From Crenotrichaceae bacterium (lineage in GTDB: Bacteria; Pseudomonadota; Gammaproteobacteria; Methylococcales; DRLZ01): 7,813 nt of DNA. The stretch's first letter is position 1; every line of letters starts with the position of its first letter. Where the stretch lies: the NCBI GenBank assembly GCA_011322755.1, contig DRLZ01000155.1, forward strand, positions 1-7,813, given 5' to 3'. Position numbers and translations under genes: made by a program. The notes below the pieces were generated by a model that worked only from the letters and a program-made list of their open reading frames with translations, made no database searches and was not told the origin of the DNA. This document shows positions 1 through 7,204 of the stretch, piece by piece.

Positions 1-1
1 A

Positions 2-2740
2 TTACGCTCATTACGAGACAAGACAGATATTTACGAAGACGGCGGTAATGTCATTAAACTGGGACCGCGTCACAAATTCAGCGTCAATACCCAGGAACTT
101 GATTTAACCATTATTCCACGCAATCAGGTGTTGACGCTGCACATTACCGGCACCGATTATTTCGAGCCGTTGGATAATCCACAATTGCTGGCTTTGCAAG
201 CGTATTGGGAAATGGCGCTGGAGTCTGAATCGCCACAGGTATATCGCGCAGAATATCTCGCTTATCTGATTTTGCAAGCCGCTGAAGCACATCAAAATGG
301 GCTTGATCTCAGCCGTTTACACTCCGCAGTGCTTGATGATGAGGGATTGCTGGAGTTGATACGCAACTTTGCAGCGCCACGTTACCGTGAAGGGTATGAA
401 AAAGGCATTCACGATCATGATTGCGGTTTGATTCTGAAACGCCTGATTCCGGCATTGCAAGGCGCAGACCTGTTGCGTTACGCGCCATCCCGTCGCGCAC
501 TGGCGCAGATTTTCTGGGCGAATCGGGAGACCATGCCACAACTGGAAGCCAGCCTGGTCACCTGGCAAACCCGCGCCCAGTCAGCAGCGCAAATGCAATC
601 CAGTCTTGCCAGCCATCAAGCCACGCATTTGCTGGTTGAGGAAGTTGGACAAGCCTTGCACAGTTTTATTGAACGTTATCCGCTTGGTAGCCACGCCAAT
701 AACAGTTCTGATGCGACAGCTGGAGATTTCACGGTATTAGTGATTGAACAGGCGGCGCAGTATCTGGTCGCGGAACTTAGCCGCGAACGCTTGCAGTTTA
801 TCGGCAGTAAATACGCGCAGCAACTGGCGGATGAATTAAAACGCAGTCTGGATGAAGCAACCTGGCGTAATTACCAAACTGCTCTGGAAAAGCTCAGCCA
901 ACGCGTGGATCAACGCTGGAAGCTAACCTTGGCCTGGTTGCAAGCGCTGGTTGAACACAAGCAACTGCAACATCTGCAAAACTATATTCCGGAAGCAGTG
1001 GCTTTGCTGAATGGCGATCAGCGCATCGAGCGGCGCAGTTCACAAGCTGATCTTGAACTCACAATCGAGCAATTACTCGGCGACCACGCCAGCATTCAGC
1101 AGCGCAGACTGCAATTTTCAGTCGATCAATTTTTGCAACGCTTGCAACATCATCAACACGTGGTGATCAAGGGCTATCATGACTATCACCAGCTCCGCCA
1201 GCGCATCATGGAACAACAGCGAACAGCCTTGCGTCTGGAGGAATTTAAGCCAAAACCACTGAGTTCGTTTGTGCGTAACCGTCTCATCAACGAGGCCTAT
1301 TTGCCAATCATCGGCGATAATCTGGCAAAACAAATGGGCACCATCGGTGACAACAAACGCTCTGATTTGATGGGTTTGCTGATGATGATCTCGCCACCAG
1401 GTTACGGTAAAACCACGTTGATGGAATATGTCGCCAATCGACTGGGGCTGATTTTCATGAAGATCAATTGCCCGTCACTAGGCCATGATGTGCTGTCACT
1501 TGATCCTGACACGGCGCCTAACGCTACTGCCAGACAGGAATTGCACAAGCTGAATCTGGCGCTGGAAATGGGCAATAACGTCATGTTATATCTGGATGAT
1601 ATTCAACATACCCATTCCGAATTTCTGCAAAAATTTATTTCCCTGTGCGATGGCACCCGGCGCATCGAAGGGGTCTGGAAAGGTGAAACCAAAACCTACG
1701 ACATGCGCGGCAAGAAGTTCTGCGTGGTGATGGCGGGAAATCCCTATACCGAATCAGGAGAAGTGTTCAAAATCCCGGACATGCTCGCCAACCGGGCTGA
1801 TATTTATAACCTTGGCGACATACTCGGCGGCATGGATGAACAATTTGCGCTGAGCTACATTGAAAACAGCCTGACCTCCAACCCGGTACTCGCGCCGCTG
1901 GCAACCCGTGAAATGGATGATGTCTACAAAATTATCGACATGGCAAAAGGTGGATCTGTCGCCAGCACCGATTTAAATCATCAATACAGCAGCGCAGAGC
2001 TAAATGAAATCATTGCCGTATTGCGCAAGCTGTTTGTTGTCCAGGATCTGGTTTTGAAAGTCAACCAAACCTACATCAGTTCAGCAGCGCAAGACGACAA
2101 ATACCGCACCGAACCTGCCTTCAAGCTACAAGGCAGTTATCGCAACATGAATAAAATGAGCGAAAAAGTCTCATCAGTGATGAATGATGAAGAGCTCATG
2201 CAAATGATTAGCGATCATTATCAAGGCGAAGCACAACTACTCACCACAGGCGCAGAGCATAATCTACTGAAACTCGCGCAACTACGTGGCAACATAACAA
2301 CAGAAGAGCAACAACGTTGGGACGCCATTATCGAAGATTTTCAACGCAGCCAAAGCATGGGCGGAGATAATGCAGATGCTGCCACCAAAGTTGCATCACA
2401 ACTCAGCTACGTCACCGAACATCTACAATCCATCCATCAAGCCATCAATAGCGAAACAGAGCTAATGCAGCCAATGCATGCGATCAGCAAGCAACTGCAA
2501 GCGCTGCAAGATGCCGTTGCAGGCAAGGAAGTCGGTATTCGCGTGGTCAATAAACCATCGCTGGTTGTCGAAGGCGCCATCCAGCAACTGGCGAATATTG
2601 TCGAAACCAGCTTGATGCCAGTAGTTGCCTCAATGGATAAAAAAGTTGATCTGGATTTAACCATCGTGCGCAAAGTCACCGAGCTGTCTGGCGATATCCA
2701 TGCGTTGAAACAGTCTATCAAACAGAAAAAACAACATTGA
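2..2740 (+). CDS. Large AAA+ ATPase, 'DNA repair ATPase' (DUF3686-like) family, 5'-truncated by the window edge
   Basis: The frame is open from base 2, so the GTG at 128 is internal and the true start is upstream; 912 C-terminal residues are visible. The first 400 or so residues are mostly helical and rich in Gln, Leu and Ala. An AAA+ core follows. Its Walker A is PPGYGKTT (about nt 1394-1417) and its Walker B is VMLYLDD (about 1580-1600). A sensor-1-like MAGNP lies near 1733-1747, and NRAD near 1790-1801 is a candidate arginine finger. The last 250 residues are again helical and may form coiled coil. The order helical region, AAA, helical tail fits the long bacterial proteins annotated as DNA repair ATPases, which as I recall often exceed 1,500 residues. 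The repair role comes from annotation only and nothing here proves it. The stop overlaps the start of the next gene, suggesting an operon. The ATPase assignment is firm; the family name is likely. Confidence 0.85.
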   Translation, partial: LRSLRDKTDIYEDGGNVIKLGPRHKFSVNTQELDLTIIPRNQVLTLHITGTDYFEPLDNPQLLALQAYWEMALESESPQVYRAEYLAYLILQAAEAHQNGLDLSRLHSAVLDDEGLLELIRNFAAPRYREGYEKGIHDHDCGLILKRLIPALQGADLLRYAPSRRALAQIFWANRETMPQLEASLVTWQTRAQSAAQMQSSLASHQATHLLVEEVGQALHSFIERYPLGSHANNSSDATAGDFTVLVIEQAAQYLVAELSRERLQFIGSKYAQQLADELKRSLDEATWRNYQTALEKLSQRVDQRWKLTLAWLQALVEHKQLQHLQNYIPEAVALLNGDQRIERRSSQADLELTIEQLLGDHASIQQRRLQFSVDQFLQRLQHHQHVVIKGYHDYHQLRQRIMEQQRTALRLEEFKPKPLSSFVRNRLINEAYLPIIGDNLAKQMGTIGDNKRSDLMGLLMMISPPGYGKTTLMEYVANRLGLIFMKINCPSLGHDVLSLDPDTAPNATARQELHKLNLALEMGNNVMLYLDDIQHTHSEFLQKFISLCDGTRRIEGVWKGETKTYDMRGKKFCVVMAGNPYTESGEVFKIPDMLANRADIYNLGDILGGMDEQFALSYIENSLTSNPVLAPLATREMDDVYKIIDMAKGGSVASTDLNHQYSSAELNEIIAVLRKLFVVQDLVLKVNQTYISSAAQDDKYRTEPAFKLQGSYRNMNKMSEKVSSVMNDEELMQMISDHYQGEAQLLTTGAEHNLLKLAQLRGNITTEEQQRWDAIIEDFQRSQSMGGDNADAATKVASQLSYVTEHLQSIHQAINSETELMQPMHAISKQLQALQDAVAGKEVGIRVVNKPSLVVEGAIQQLANIVETSLMPVVASMDKKVDLDLTIVRKVTELSGDIHALKQSIKQKKQH

Positions 2741-3153
2741 TGATAAGTAATCCTGGTTCAGAGTTTAGTTACTGGCTTGCGCTGGAAAATAATTTCTTAC
2801 TGATCTTTCTTGTGATATCAATTGTGTGGATAGTGTGGCGGGTCTTTATTTCCTGGCAAGGCAATGAAAATTTTGTAGCAGGTTTTCGTCGAATAATTAG
2901 CGTTTTCTGTATGCACTGTAATCAGCAAATAAGCCGGAAGCAGCGCTATCAATTCGTTATTACATGCCCATCCTGCCATGACAAAATGCGGCGAAACAAT
3001 AAACGATTGTTTTTCTGTTATACAAGTGTGTTGTTTCTTGGTCTGGCTTTTATTTCAACTGAAGGTTTTAAACTGCCATTCCAATTGTTATTTCTGGCAT
3101 TTTTGGGCGCAGGACTTTCTATGAAAGAACTGGTGAAGTATCAATATAAATGA
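2740..3153 (+). CDS. Small membrane protein with a zinc-ribbon motif, function unknown
   Basis: A 137-residue protein that I do not recognise as a named family. A hydrophobic helix spans about residues 18-36. A loop then carries CMHC (57-60) and CPSC (76-79), a C-x2-C...C-x2-C pattern typical of a zinc ribbon. A basic stretch (MRRNNKR, 83-89) leads into two further hydrophobic segments (about 90-106 and 112-127). The positive charges suggest the zinc ribbon faces the cytoplasm. The ATG at 2740 shares its A with the TGA that ends the ATPase gene (TGATG), the usual arrangement for coupled translation; a TTG one codon earlier is less likely. The overlap suggests it works with the ATPase, perhaps as a membrane anchor or adaptor, but that is inference. 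Base composition is more AT-rich than in the ATPase gene. Confidence 0.75.
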   Translation: MISNPGSEFSYWLALENNFLLIFLVISIVWIVWRVFISWQGNENFVAGFRRIISVFCMHCNQQISRKQRYQFVITCPSCHDKMRRNNKRLFFCYTSVLFLGLAFISTEGFKLPFQLLFLAFLGAGLSMKELVKYQYK

Positions 3154-3349
3154 CCTGATGGCGATGCGATGTGTTATTGGTAAAGATAAAAAATCAATTC
3201 GAAAAGGTATTCTTAAGTCCAAACAATACATCAAATTATTTTTTTAATCTTTTTTTTGCTTGTGTGTCAACGTTGTTACCAGAGCTGCACGAATTTAAAT
3301 AAAAGCTGAAGGCAGAACATGTCTTTCAGATTACATATTGAGGACGATT

Positions 3350-3421
3350 ATGTTAACAAAGACGTGTTTAGTATCAAAACACTCGTGCTTGTCCAAGCGA
3401 AGACGCTTTTATCTCGGTTAG
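3350..3421 (+). CDS. Possible 23-residue small ORF or leader peptide
   Basis: ATG at 3350 is preceded by GAGGA (3340-3344) with a 5-base spacer, the best Shine-Dalgarno in the intergenic region. The frame ends at TAG 3419-3421. The predicted peptide is basic near its end (KRRR) and has two cysteines (Cys6 and Cys13). No family is recognised. It could be a small protein, a leader peptide, the remnant of a broken gene, or chance. The ribosome binding site is the only positive evidence. Confidence 0.25.
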   Translation: MLTKTCLVSKHSCLSKRRRFYLG

Positions 3422-3431
3422 TGGTATTCAA

Positions 3432-3461
3432 TTGACAGCAGCATCATATAACCTTTATGAC
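3432..3461 (+). promoter_or_regulatory. Weak sigma70-like promoter candidate
   Basis: A perfect -35 hexamer TTGACA (3432-3437) is followed after 18 bases by TATGAC (3456-3461), which matches 4 of 6 positions of the -10 consensus. If used, transcription would start about 430 bases upstream of the redox gene and would include the inverted repeat at 3485-3513. Such matches are common by chance in AT-rich DNA. Confidence 0.25.
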
Positions 3462-3484
3462 TGAAGAATATAAAATGTCGGGAA

Positions 3485-3513
3485 CAAAACAGCACAGACG
3501 TGTTGCTGTTTTG
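3485..3513. repeat. Perfect 10-bp inverted repeat (hairpin)
   Basis: CAAAACAGCA (3485-3494) and TGCTGTTTTG (3504-3513) are exact reverse complements around a 9-base loop, CAGACGTGT. The T run at the 3' side (3509-3512) is only four long and partly inside the stem, so it is a poor intrinsic terminator in either direction. A protein-binding operator or an RNA hairpin in the leader is equally possible. Confidence 0.55.
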
Positions 3514-3667
3514 AGACGACTGGTTTGTTGTTTGAATCCAACAGTTATGAGTGGTTTCTTTATCTGTACGATTTCTTGTCGTCGTTAGAAAGCGACAGTT
3601 TTGTTGATCTTAAACTGGTAGTTGTTGCAGCATCCCCTTGCTACAGGATGTTGGCATGTATATTGCT

Positions 3668-3676
3668 TGTTATATT
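3668..3676 (+). promoter_or_regulatory. Extended -10 promoter candidate
   Basis: TG-T-TATATT is an extended -10 element (TGn) with a hexamer matching TATAAT at 5 of 6 positions. A TTGGCA lies upstream at 3651-3656, but its 14-base spacing is too short for a normal -35, so the extended -10 would have to act largely alone. Use of this site would give a leader of roughly 220 bases before the ATG at 3903. Confidence 0.3.
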
Positions 3677-3795
3677 CTGTACACTCTTTGAAGTTGCCAA
3701 ATACCTGTTGCATACCCTGGGTCACTGAACTGTGATCGAATTCCTCATGTATTTCATAAGACACTCTGTTTTCTGTATTTAGTCTGTTTAGTGTT

Positions 3796-3839
3796 CGTTA
3801 CGCTTGTGAAAATTTAAGAGGTTTTCTCGTAATGTAACG
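3796..3839 (+). promoter_or_regulatory. Possible imperfect hairpin in the leader of the redox operon
   Basis: CGTTAC (3796-3801) and GTAACG (3834-3839) are reverse complements. Nested inside them are GAAAA (3808-3812) and TTTTC (3822-3826), also reverse complements. The two stems are separated by mismatched bases, so this would be an interrupted hairpin in an mRNA leader. No known riboswitch or attenuator is recognised, and the structure may be chance. Confidence 0.25.
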
Positions 3840-3874
3840 TCCAGAGTAAAGCACAAACAGGTCATAAGCTCTTT

Positions 3875-3892
3875 AAATTAATGAAATTAATC
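3875..3892 (+). repeat. Tandem 9-bp AT-rich repeat before the redox gene
   Basis: AAATTAATG (3875-3883) is followed directly by AAATTAATC (3884-3892), differing only in the last base. It abuts the Shine-Dalgarno AGGA (3893-3896). It could be an A/U-rich enhancer of translation or part of an operator; the sequence alone cannot separate these. Confidence 0.4.
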
Positions 3893-3896
3893 AGGA
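3893..3896 (+). promoter_or_regulatory. Ribosome binding site of the redox fusion gene
   Basis: AGGA lies 6 bases before the ATG at 3903. It supports that ATG as the start, because the FAD-binding beta strand begins only a few residues later, as expected in this family. Confidence 0.6.
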
Positions 3897-3902
3897 TAAA
3901 CC

Positions 3903-6269
3903 ATGAGTCACAAGATGTTTGATGTTGCAATCATAGGCGCGGGTCCAGGCGGTATTAGCGCTGCGGCGCGAGCATCGCAACGAAATGCATCTCACGTTTT
4001 GCTTGAGGCATCTGATCGACATGCCAATACGATTCAGCAGTATCAAAAAGGCAAGCATGTCATGGCAGAACCTTGCCAATTGCCATTGCGTAGTGATGTT
4101 GAATTCAGGGCTGGTGATCGCGAGTCGATTCTGGATAAGTGGGAACAAACTATCAGTAATACAGAGATAAATATTCGCTACAAGGCTGAAGTCCGTTCGA
4201 TTGTAAGCAAAAACGACGCGTTCAGGATTGTTTTGAAAACGGGTCAATCACTGAGTACAAAAAACATTATTCTTGCCCTTGGCGTCCAGGGAAAGCCACG
4301 AAAACTCAATGTTCCAGGGGAAGAGTACCCGTTTGTTCAAACCAGTCTGGAATCAGCTGACGCTTATCATCAGGAAACCATTGTTATTGTTGGCGCTGGC
4401 GATTCTGCGATTGAAAATGCAATTTCACTCTGCAGTGACAATCGAGTGATTGTCATCAATCGCCGTAACGATTTCTCACGCGCGAAAGAAAGCAACATGA
4501 ACCGGATTATCAAGGCAATTGAGATCGGTCAAATCGAATGTTTTTATGAAACAACGGTTGATCAAATACAGCAGAATCCCGCTGAATCTCAAATGCCTGG
4601 GCGTATCGTTTTGAATACCGTGGACGATGTTGTTGCTATCGATTGTCATCGCATCATTACCCGGTTGGGTGCAATTCCTTCCCGTAAACTTGTTGAATCT
4701 GTCGGTGTGAGTTTTTCGTCAGAGGCAGCCGATTCACCACCACAGCTTAGCCAGTACTATGAATCAAATGTACCCGGTGTGTATGTTATCGGGGCGCTGG
4801 CTGGTTATCCCTTGATTAAGCAAGCTTTGAATCAAGGCTATGAGGTGATTGAACATCTGTTGGGTAACCCCGTCAAGCCTGCTGATCACCCTATATTGCA
4901 GGAAAAATTGAAAGCCCTGCCGTTTGGAGAAGACGTTGATGACAGGCTGATGCTTATCAGGCAGCATCTACGATTATTCAGAGAGATTAATCCGCTCAAC
5001 TTGCGTGAATTGGTGATGATGAGCAAGATGACCACTTACAGACATGGAGAGGTGATTTTTTCCGAAGGGAGTTATTGTTCGACGTTCTACAATATCCTGC
5101 AAGGAAAGGTGCAAGTGCAGAGCGAGGCTGGTAAAACGCTGACCCTGAAGCAAGGACAATTTTTTGGTGAATCGAGTCTGATTTCAGATCGACCTCGCAA
5201 GGTGACGGTTATTGCAGATGATGACTGCATTCTTTTTGAAACACCGCCTCGTATCATCAAGAAATTAATGCGGATAGAAAAATCAGTTCGATACGGTATT
5301 GATCAGGTTTCGATTCTGCGCTCTCTGAATCGTTTACTCAGACCAATACCGAAGGATATTGTTCGTCTCATCGCAAAGCAAACAAAAATCCATCGTTTTG
5401 CGATGGGCGAGACATTGTTTCAGGAAGGTGATTGCAGCGATCATTTATATCTGTTACGCAGTGGATCAGTGACATTATCCAGGAAAAATGGCAAAAAAAA
5501 CGACGTTGTTGGCTATTACGCGGCTGACAGCTTTATTGGCTTGATGGGGTTGACAGAGAATAATCATCGACTGGTGACTGCACAAGCGACAGTAGCAACC
5601 GAAGCGCTTAGTATCCCCTTTGCTGATTTTAACAATCTGCTGACAAGCAATCAAAAACTCAGGGACAAGATTCAAAAAGAGACGCAAAACCAGTTGGCAA
5701 AAATCCCCCGGATGCAGGCTGAACCTGAACGGGGAGAAACGCTAGCCTACCTGATGGATCATGGTCTAGGGCAGGCAACCAATGTATTGATTATTGATGA
5801 GTCGCTCTGTATTGGCTGTGATAATTGTGAGACAGCTTGTGCCACCACACATCAGGATGTTTCGCGTCTGGATCGCAAGGCAGGCCCGACCTTTAATTCA
5901 TTACACATTCCTGCATCCTGTCGTCATTGCGAGCATCCACACTGTATGCTCGACTGTCCGCCTGATGCAATCACACGTCTGGAGAGTGGTGAGGTTGTCA
6001 TCAATGACGATACCTGTATTGGCTGTGGAAATTGTGAAGACAATTGTCCATACGATGTGATCCAGATGACACAACTCAACCAGAAACTGAGTTTATTAGA
6101 CAGGTTGCTGGGGAAAAAATCAGAACCCACGCCAAAAATCGCAGTGAAATGCGATATGTGTATGGATTTAAAAAATGGTCCGGCCTGTGTTAACGCTTGC
6201 CCGACCGGAGCTGCTATTCGTATTCATGCAGAACAGGCCGCCTCCTCGGTAAATAAAATTCTTCCTTAG
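3903..6269 (+). CDS. Fusion: NAD(P)H/FAD oxidoreductase, two cNMP-binding-like domains, four-cluster [4Fe-4S] ferredoxin
   Basis: A 788-residue cytoplasmic protein with three parts. Residues 1-325 form a thioredoxin-reductase-like flavoprotein. It has an FAD dinucleotide motif GAGPGG (12-17), an NAD(P) motif VGAGDSAIE (163-171) and RR at 187-188, which may favour NADPH. The redox CxxC of true thioredoxin reductase is absent just before the NAD(P) motif. Residues about 355-455 form a cNMP-binding-like domain with FGE (421-423) and PR (431-432) in its phosphate cassette. Residues about 475-590 form a second copy in which the FGE acid is lost. Residues 636-766 carry 16 cysteines in four sets: CIGCDNCETAC, CRHCEHPHCMLDC, CIGCGNCEDNC and a final C-x2-C-x8-C-x3-C (750-766). 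This is the four-cluster pattern of DmsB/NrfC-type subunits. No signal peptide or membrane helix is seen. It probably passes electrons from NAD(P)H to the membrane protein encoded 40 bases downstream. Domain calls are firm; partner and direction are inference. Confidence 0.9.
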   Translation: MSHKMFDVAIIGAGPGGISAAARASQRNASHVLLEASDRHANTIQQYQKGKHVMAEPCQLPLRSDVEFRAGDRESILDKWEQTISNTEINIRYKAEVRSIVSKNDAFRIVLKTGQSLSTKNIILALGVQGKPRKLNVPGEEYPFVQTSLESADAYHQETIVIVGAGDSAIENAISLCSDNRVIVINRRNDFSRAKESNMNRIIKAIEIGQIECFYETTVDQIQQNPAESQMPGRIVLNTVDDVVAIDCHRIITRLGAIPSRKLVESVGVSFSSEAADSPPQLSQYYESNVPGVYVIGALAGYPLIKQALNQGYEVIEHLLGNPVKPADHPILQEKLKALPFGEDVDDRLMLIRQHLRLFREINPLNLRELVMMSKMTTYRHGEVIFSEGSYCSTFYNILQGKVQVQSEAGKTLTLKQGQFFGESSLISDRPRKVTVIADDDCILFETPPRIIKKLMRIEKSVRYGIDQVSILRSLNRLLRPIPKDIVRLIAKQTKIHRFAMGETLFQEGDCSDHLYLLRSGSVTLSRKNGKKNDVVGYYAADSFIGLMGLTENNHRLVTAQATVATEALSIPFADFNNLLTSNQKLRDKIQKETQNQLAKIPRMQAEPERGETLAYLMDHGLGQATNVLIIDESLCIGCDNCETACATTHQDVSRLDRKAGPTFNSLHIPASCRHCEHPHCMLDCPPDAITRLESGEVVINDDTCIGCGNCEDNCPYDVIQMTQLNQKLSLLDRLLGKKSEPTPKIAVKCDMCMDLKNGPACVNACPTGAAIRIHAEQAASSVNKILP

Positions 6270-6309
6270 ACCTCACCGTCTTCACTGTCACTCTATTGCA
6301 CATTACTCA

Positions 6310-7200
6310 ATGCATCAATCATTTATTCGTTATAAAAACTACCGATACGCTGTTTATGCAACCATGTTGTCGTTTGTAGTGATCATTGCCTATGTTCTGG
6401 ACGCCCCATATCAACCTGTGAATGGCGGCACTTTTCTAGGCTATACATTGGGTACGCTTGGCGCTTTTATTATTGTTTTTTTGATGTGGCTTGGTGTTCG
6501 TAAACGCTCGTATTACTCGTCTCTCGGCAGTGTTACAGGTTGGTTGTCAGCTCATATTTATCTGGGGCTTGCGCTTTTCCTGATCGCAACACTGCACAGC
6601 GGTTTCCAGTTTGGATGGAATATCCATACATTAACGTATGTGTTGATGTGTCTGGTTATTGGCAGTGGATGCTGGGGCATTTATACCTATTTGAAATATC
6701 CGTCCCTGATGGCTCAGTTTCGTAATGAATCAAGTCATACAGAGGTGTCTGAAAATCTTAGGGATCTGGATCAACAAGCGTTACGTCTTGCCACAAGCAT
6801 AGATAAGCAGTCTCATGAACTGGTAGCAGATGCAATTCGACGAACAGACATTGGAGCAAGCCTCTGGGCGCAGTTAAGCGCCAAAGATGGCAGCAAACTG
6901 ATGATAAACAGTGATAAGCAATCAACGGACACTGCGAACATTGTTGACAATAAGGAACAACATGCACTCATCGTCACACTTGCCGGAAAACTTGCTGGCA
7001 GCACGAATGTTGATGAAATAACCAGTATTCAGGAGTTGCTTGAAATTACCGGAAACCGGGCTGCTTTACTGAAAAAACTGCAAAAAGAAAAACAGTTGCA
7101 AAGCTTGCTTCAGATCTGGCTATTTGTTCATTTACCGCTGTCTTTTGCATTACTGGCTGCCTTGGCAATACATATCACCACAGTTTTTTTCTATTGGTAA
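6310..7200 (+). CDS. Five-helix membrane protein, putative di-heme cytochrome b
   Basis: A 296-residue integral membrane protein. Predicted helices are at about 14-31, 45-63, 80-99, 108-128 and 268-294. Helix 3 has His82 and His96 and helix 5 has His274 and His288; each pair is H-x13-H, the spacing that binds two stacked hemes in cytochrome b and ferric-reductase-type proteins. With the N-terminus and the RKR loop (64-66) inside, helices 3 and 5 both run outward. His82 then faces His274 on the cytoplasmic side, and His96 faces His288 on the periplasmic side. A polar segment of about 140 residues (129-267) lies between helices 4 and 5 and should be cytoplasmic, a possible dock for the Fe-S protein. 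No close family is recognised. The ATG at 6310 has no clear Shine-Dalgarno, and a 40-base gap follows the previous gene. The membrane nature is firm; heme binding is a strong inference. Confidence 0.8.
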   Translation: MHQSFIRYKNYRYAVYATMLSFVVIIAYVLDAPYQPVNGGTFLGYTLGTLGAFIIVFLMWLGVRKRSYYSSLGSVTGWLSAHIYLGLALFLIATLHSGFQFGWNIHTLTYVLMCLVIGSGCWGIYTYLKYPSLMAQFRNESSHTEVSENLRDLDQQALRLATSIDKQSHELVADAIRRTDIGASLWAQLSAKDGSKLMINSDKQSTDTANIVDNKEQHALIVTLAGKLAGSTNVDEITSIQELLEITGNRAALLKKLQKEKQLQSLLQIWLFVHLPLSFALLAALAIHITTVFFYW

Positions 7201-7204
7201 TCAC

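Larger units (their letters stand above)
3154..3902. other. Long AT-rich intergenic region, no convincing large gene
   Basis: About 750 bases between two plus-strand blocks. Stops are frequent in all frames. The longest plus-strand frame (3525-3728, TTG start) has no ribosome binding site and no recognisable motif. The region contains a T-rich stretch (about 3239-3257), a small ORF with a good Shine-Dalgarno, a perfect inverted repeat, weak promoter-like sites and a short tandem repeat, listed separately. It probably holds the end of the upstream transcript and the promoter and leader of the redox operon. A decayed gene or a small RNA is also possible. Confidence 0.6.

Noticed and set aside
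3235..3258. T-rich tracts as terminator of the ATPase and zinc-ribbon operon
   Set aside because: The T runs are long, but I found no stable hairpin directly upstream, so an intrinsic terminator is not supported.
3395..3411. Short hairpin AAGCG-AAGA-CGCTT followed by TTT
   Set aside because: A 5-bp stem and a short T run are too weak for an intrinsic terminator, and it lies inside the small ORF.
3457..3588. 43-codon plus-strand frame
   Set aside because: No Shine-Dalgarno precedes the ATG, the frame is crossed by the perfect inverted repeat, and the Cys- and Arg-rich product resembles no family.
3525..3728. 67-codon plus-strand frame with a hydrophobic C-terminal half
   Set aside because: It has a TTG start without a ribosome binding site, no recognisable motif, and lies in AT-rich DNA where such frames arise by chance.
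3732..3748. CRP-like site TGTGA-N6-TCCTC, and the overlapping TCAC-N6-GTGA palindrome at 3722-3735
   Set aside because: The right half of the CRP-like site matches TCACA at only two of five positions, and the palindrome has the half-sites in the wrong order for CRP. Not strong enough to annotate.
3154..3902. Insertion sequence or mobile element remnant in the gap
   Set aside because: No terminal inverted repeats, target duplication or transposase fragment could be seen.
3891..4247. 118-codon minus-strand frame
   Set aside because: It lies antisense to the clear FAD-binding start of the redox gene and has no motif; it is a shadow of that gene.
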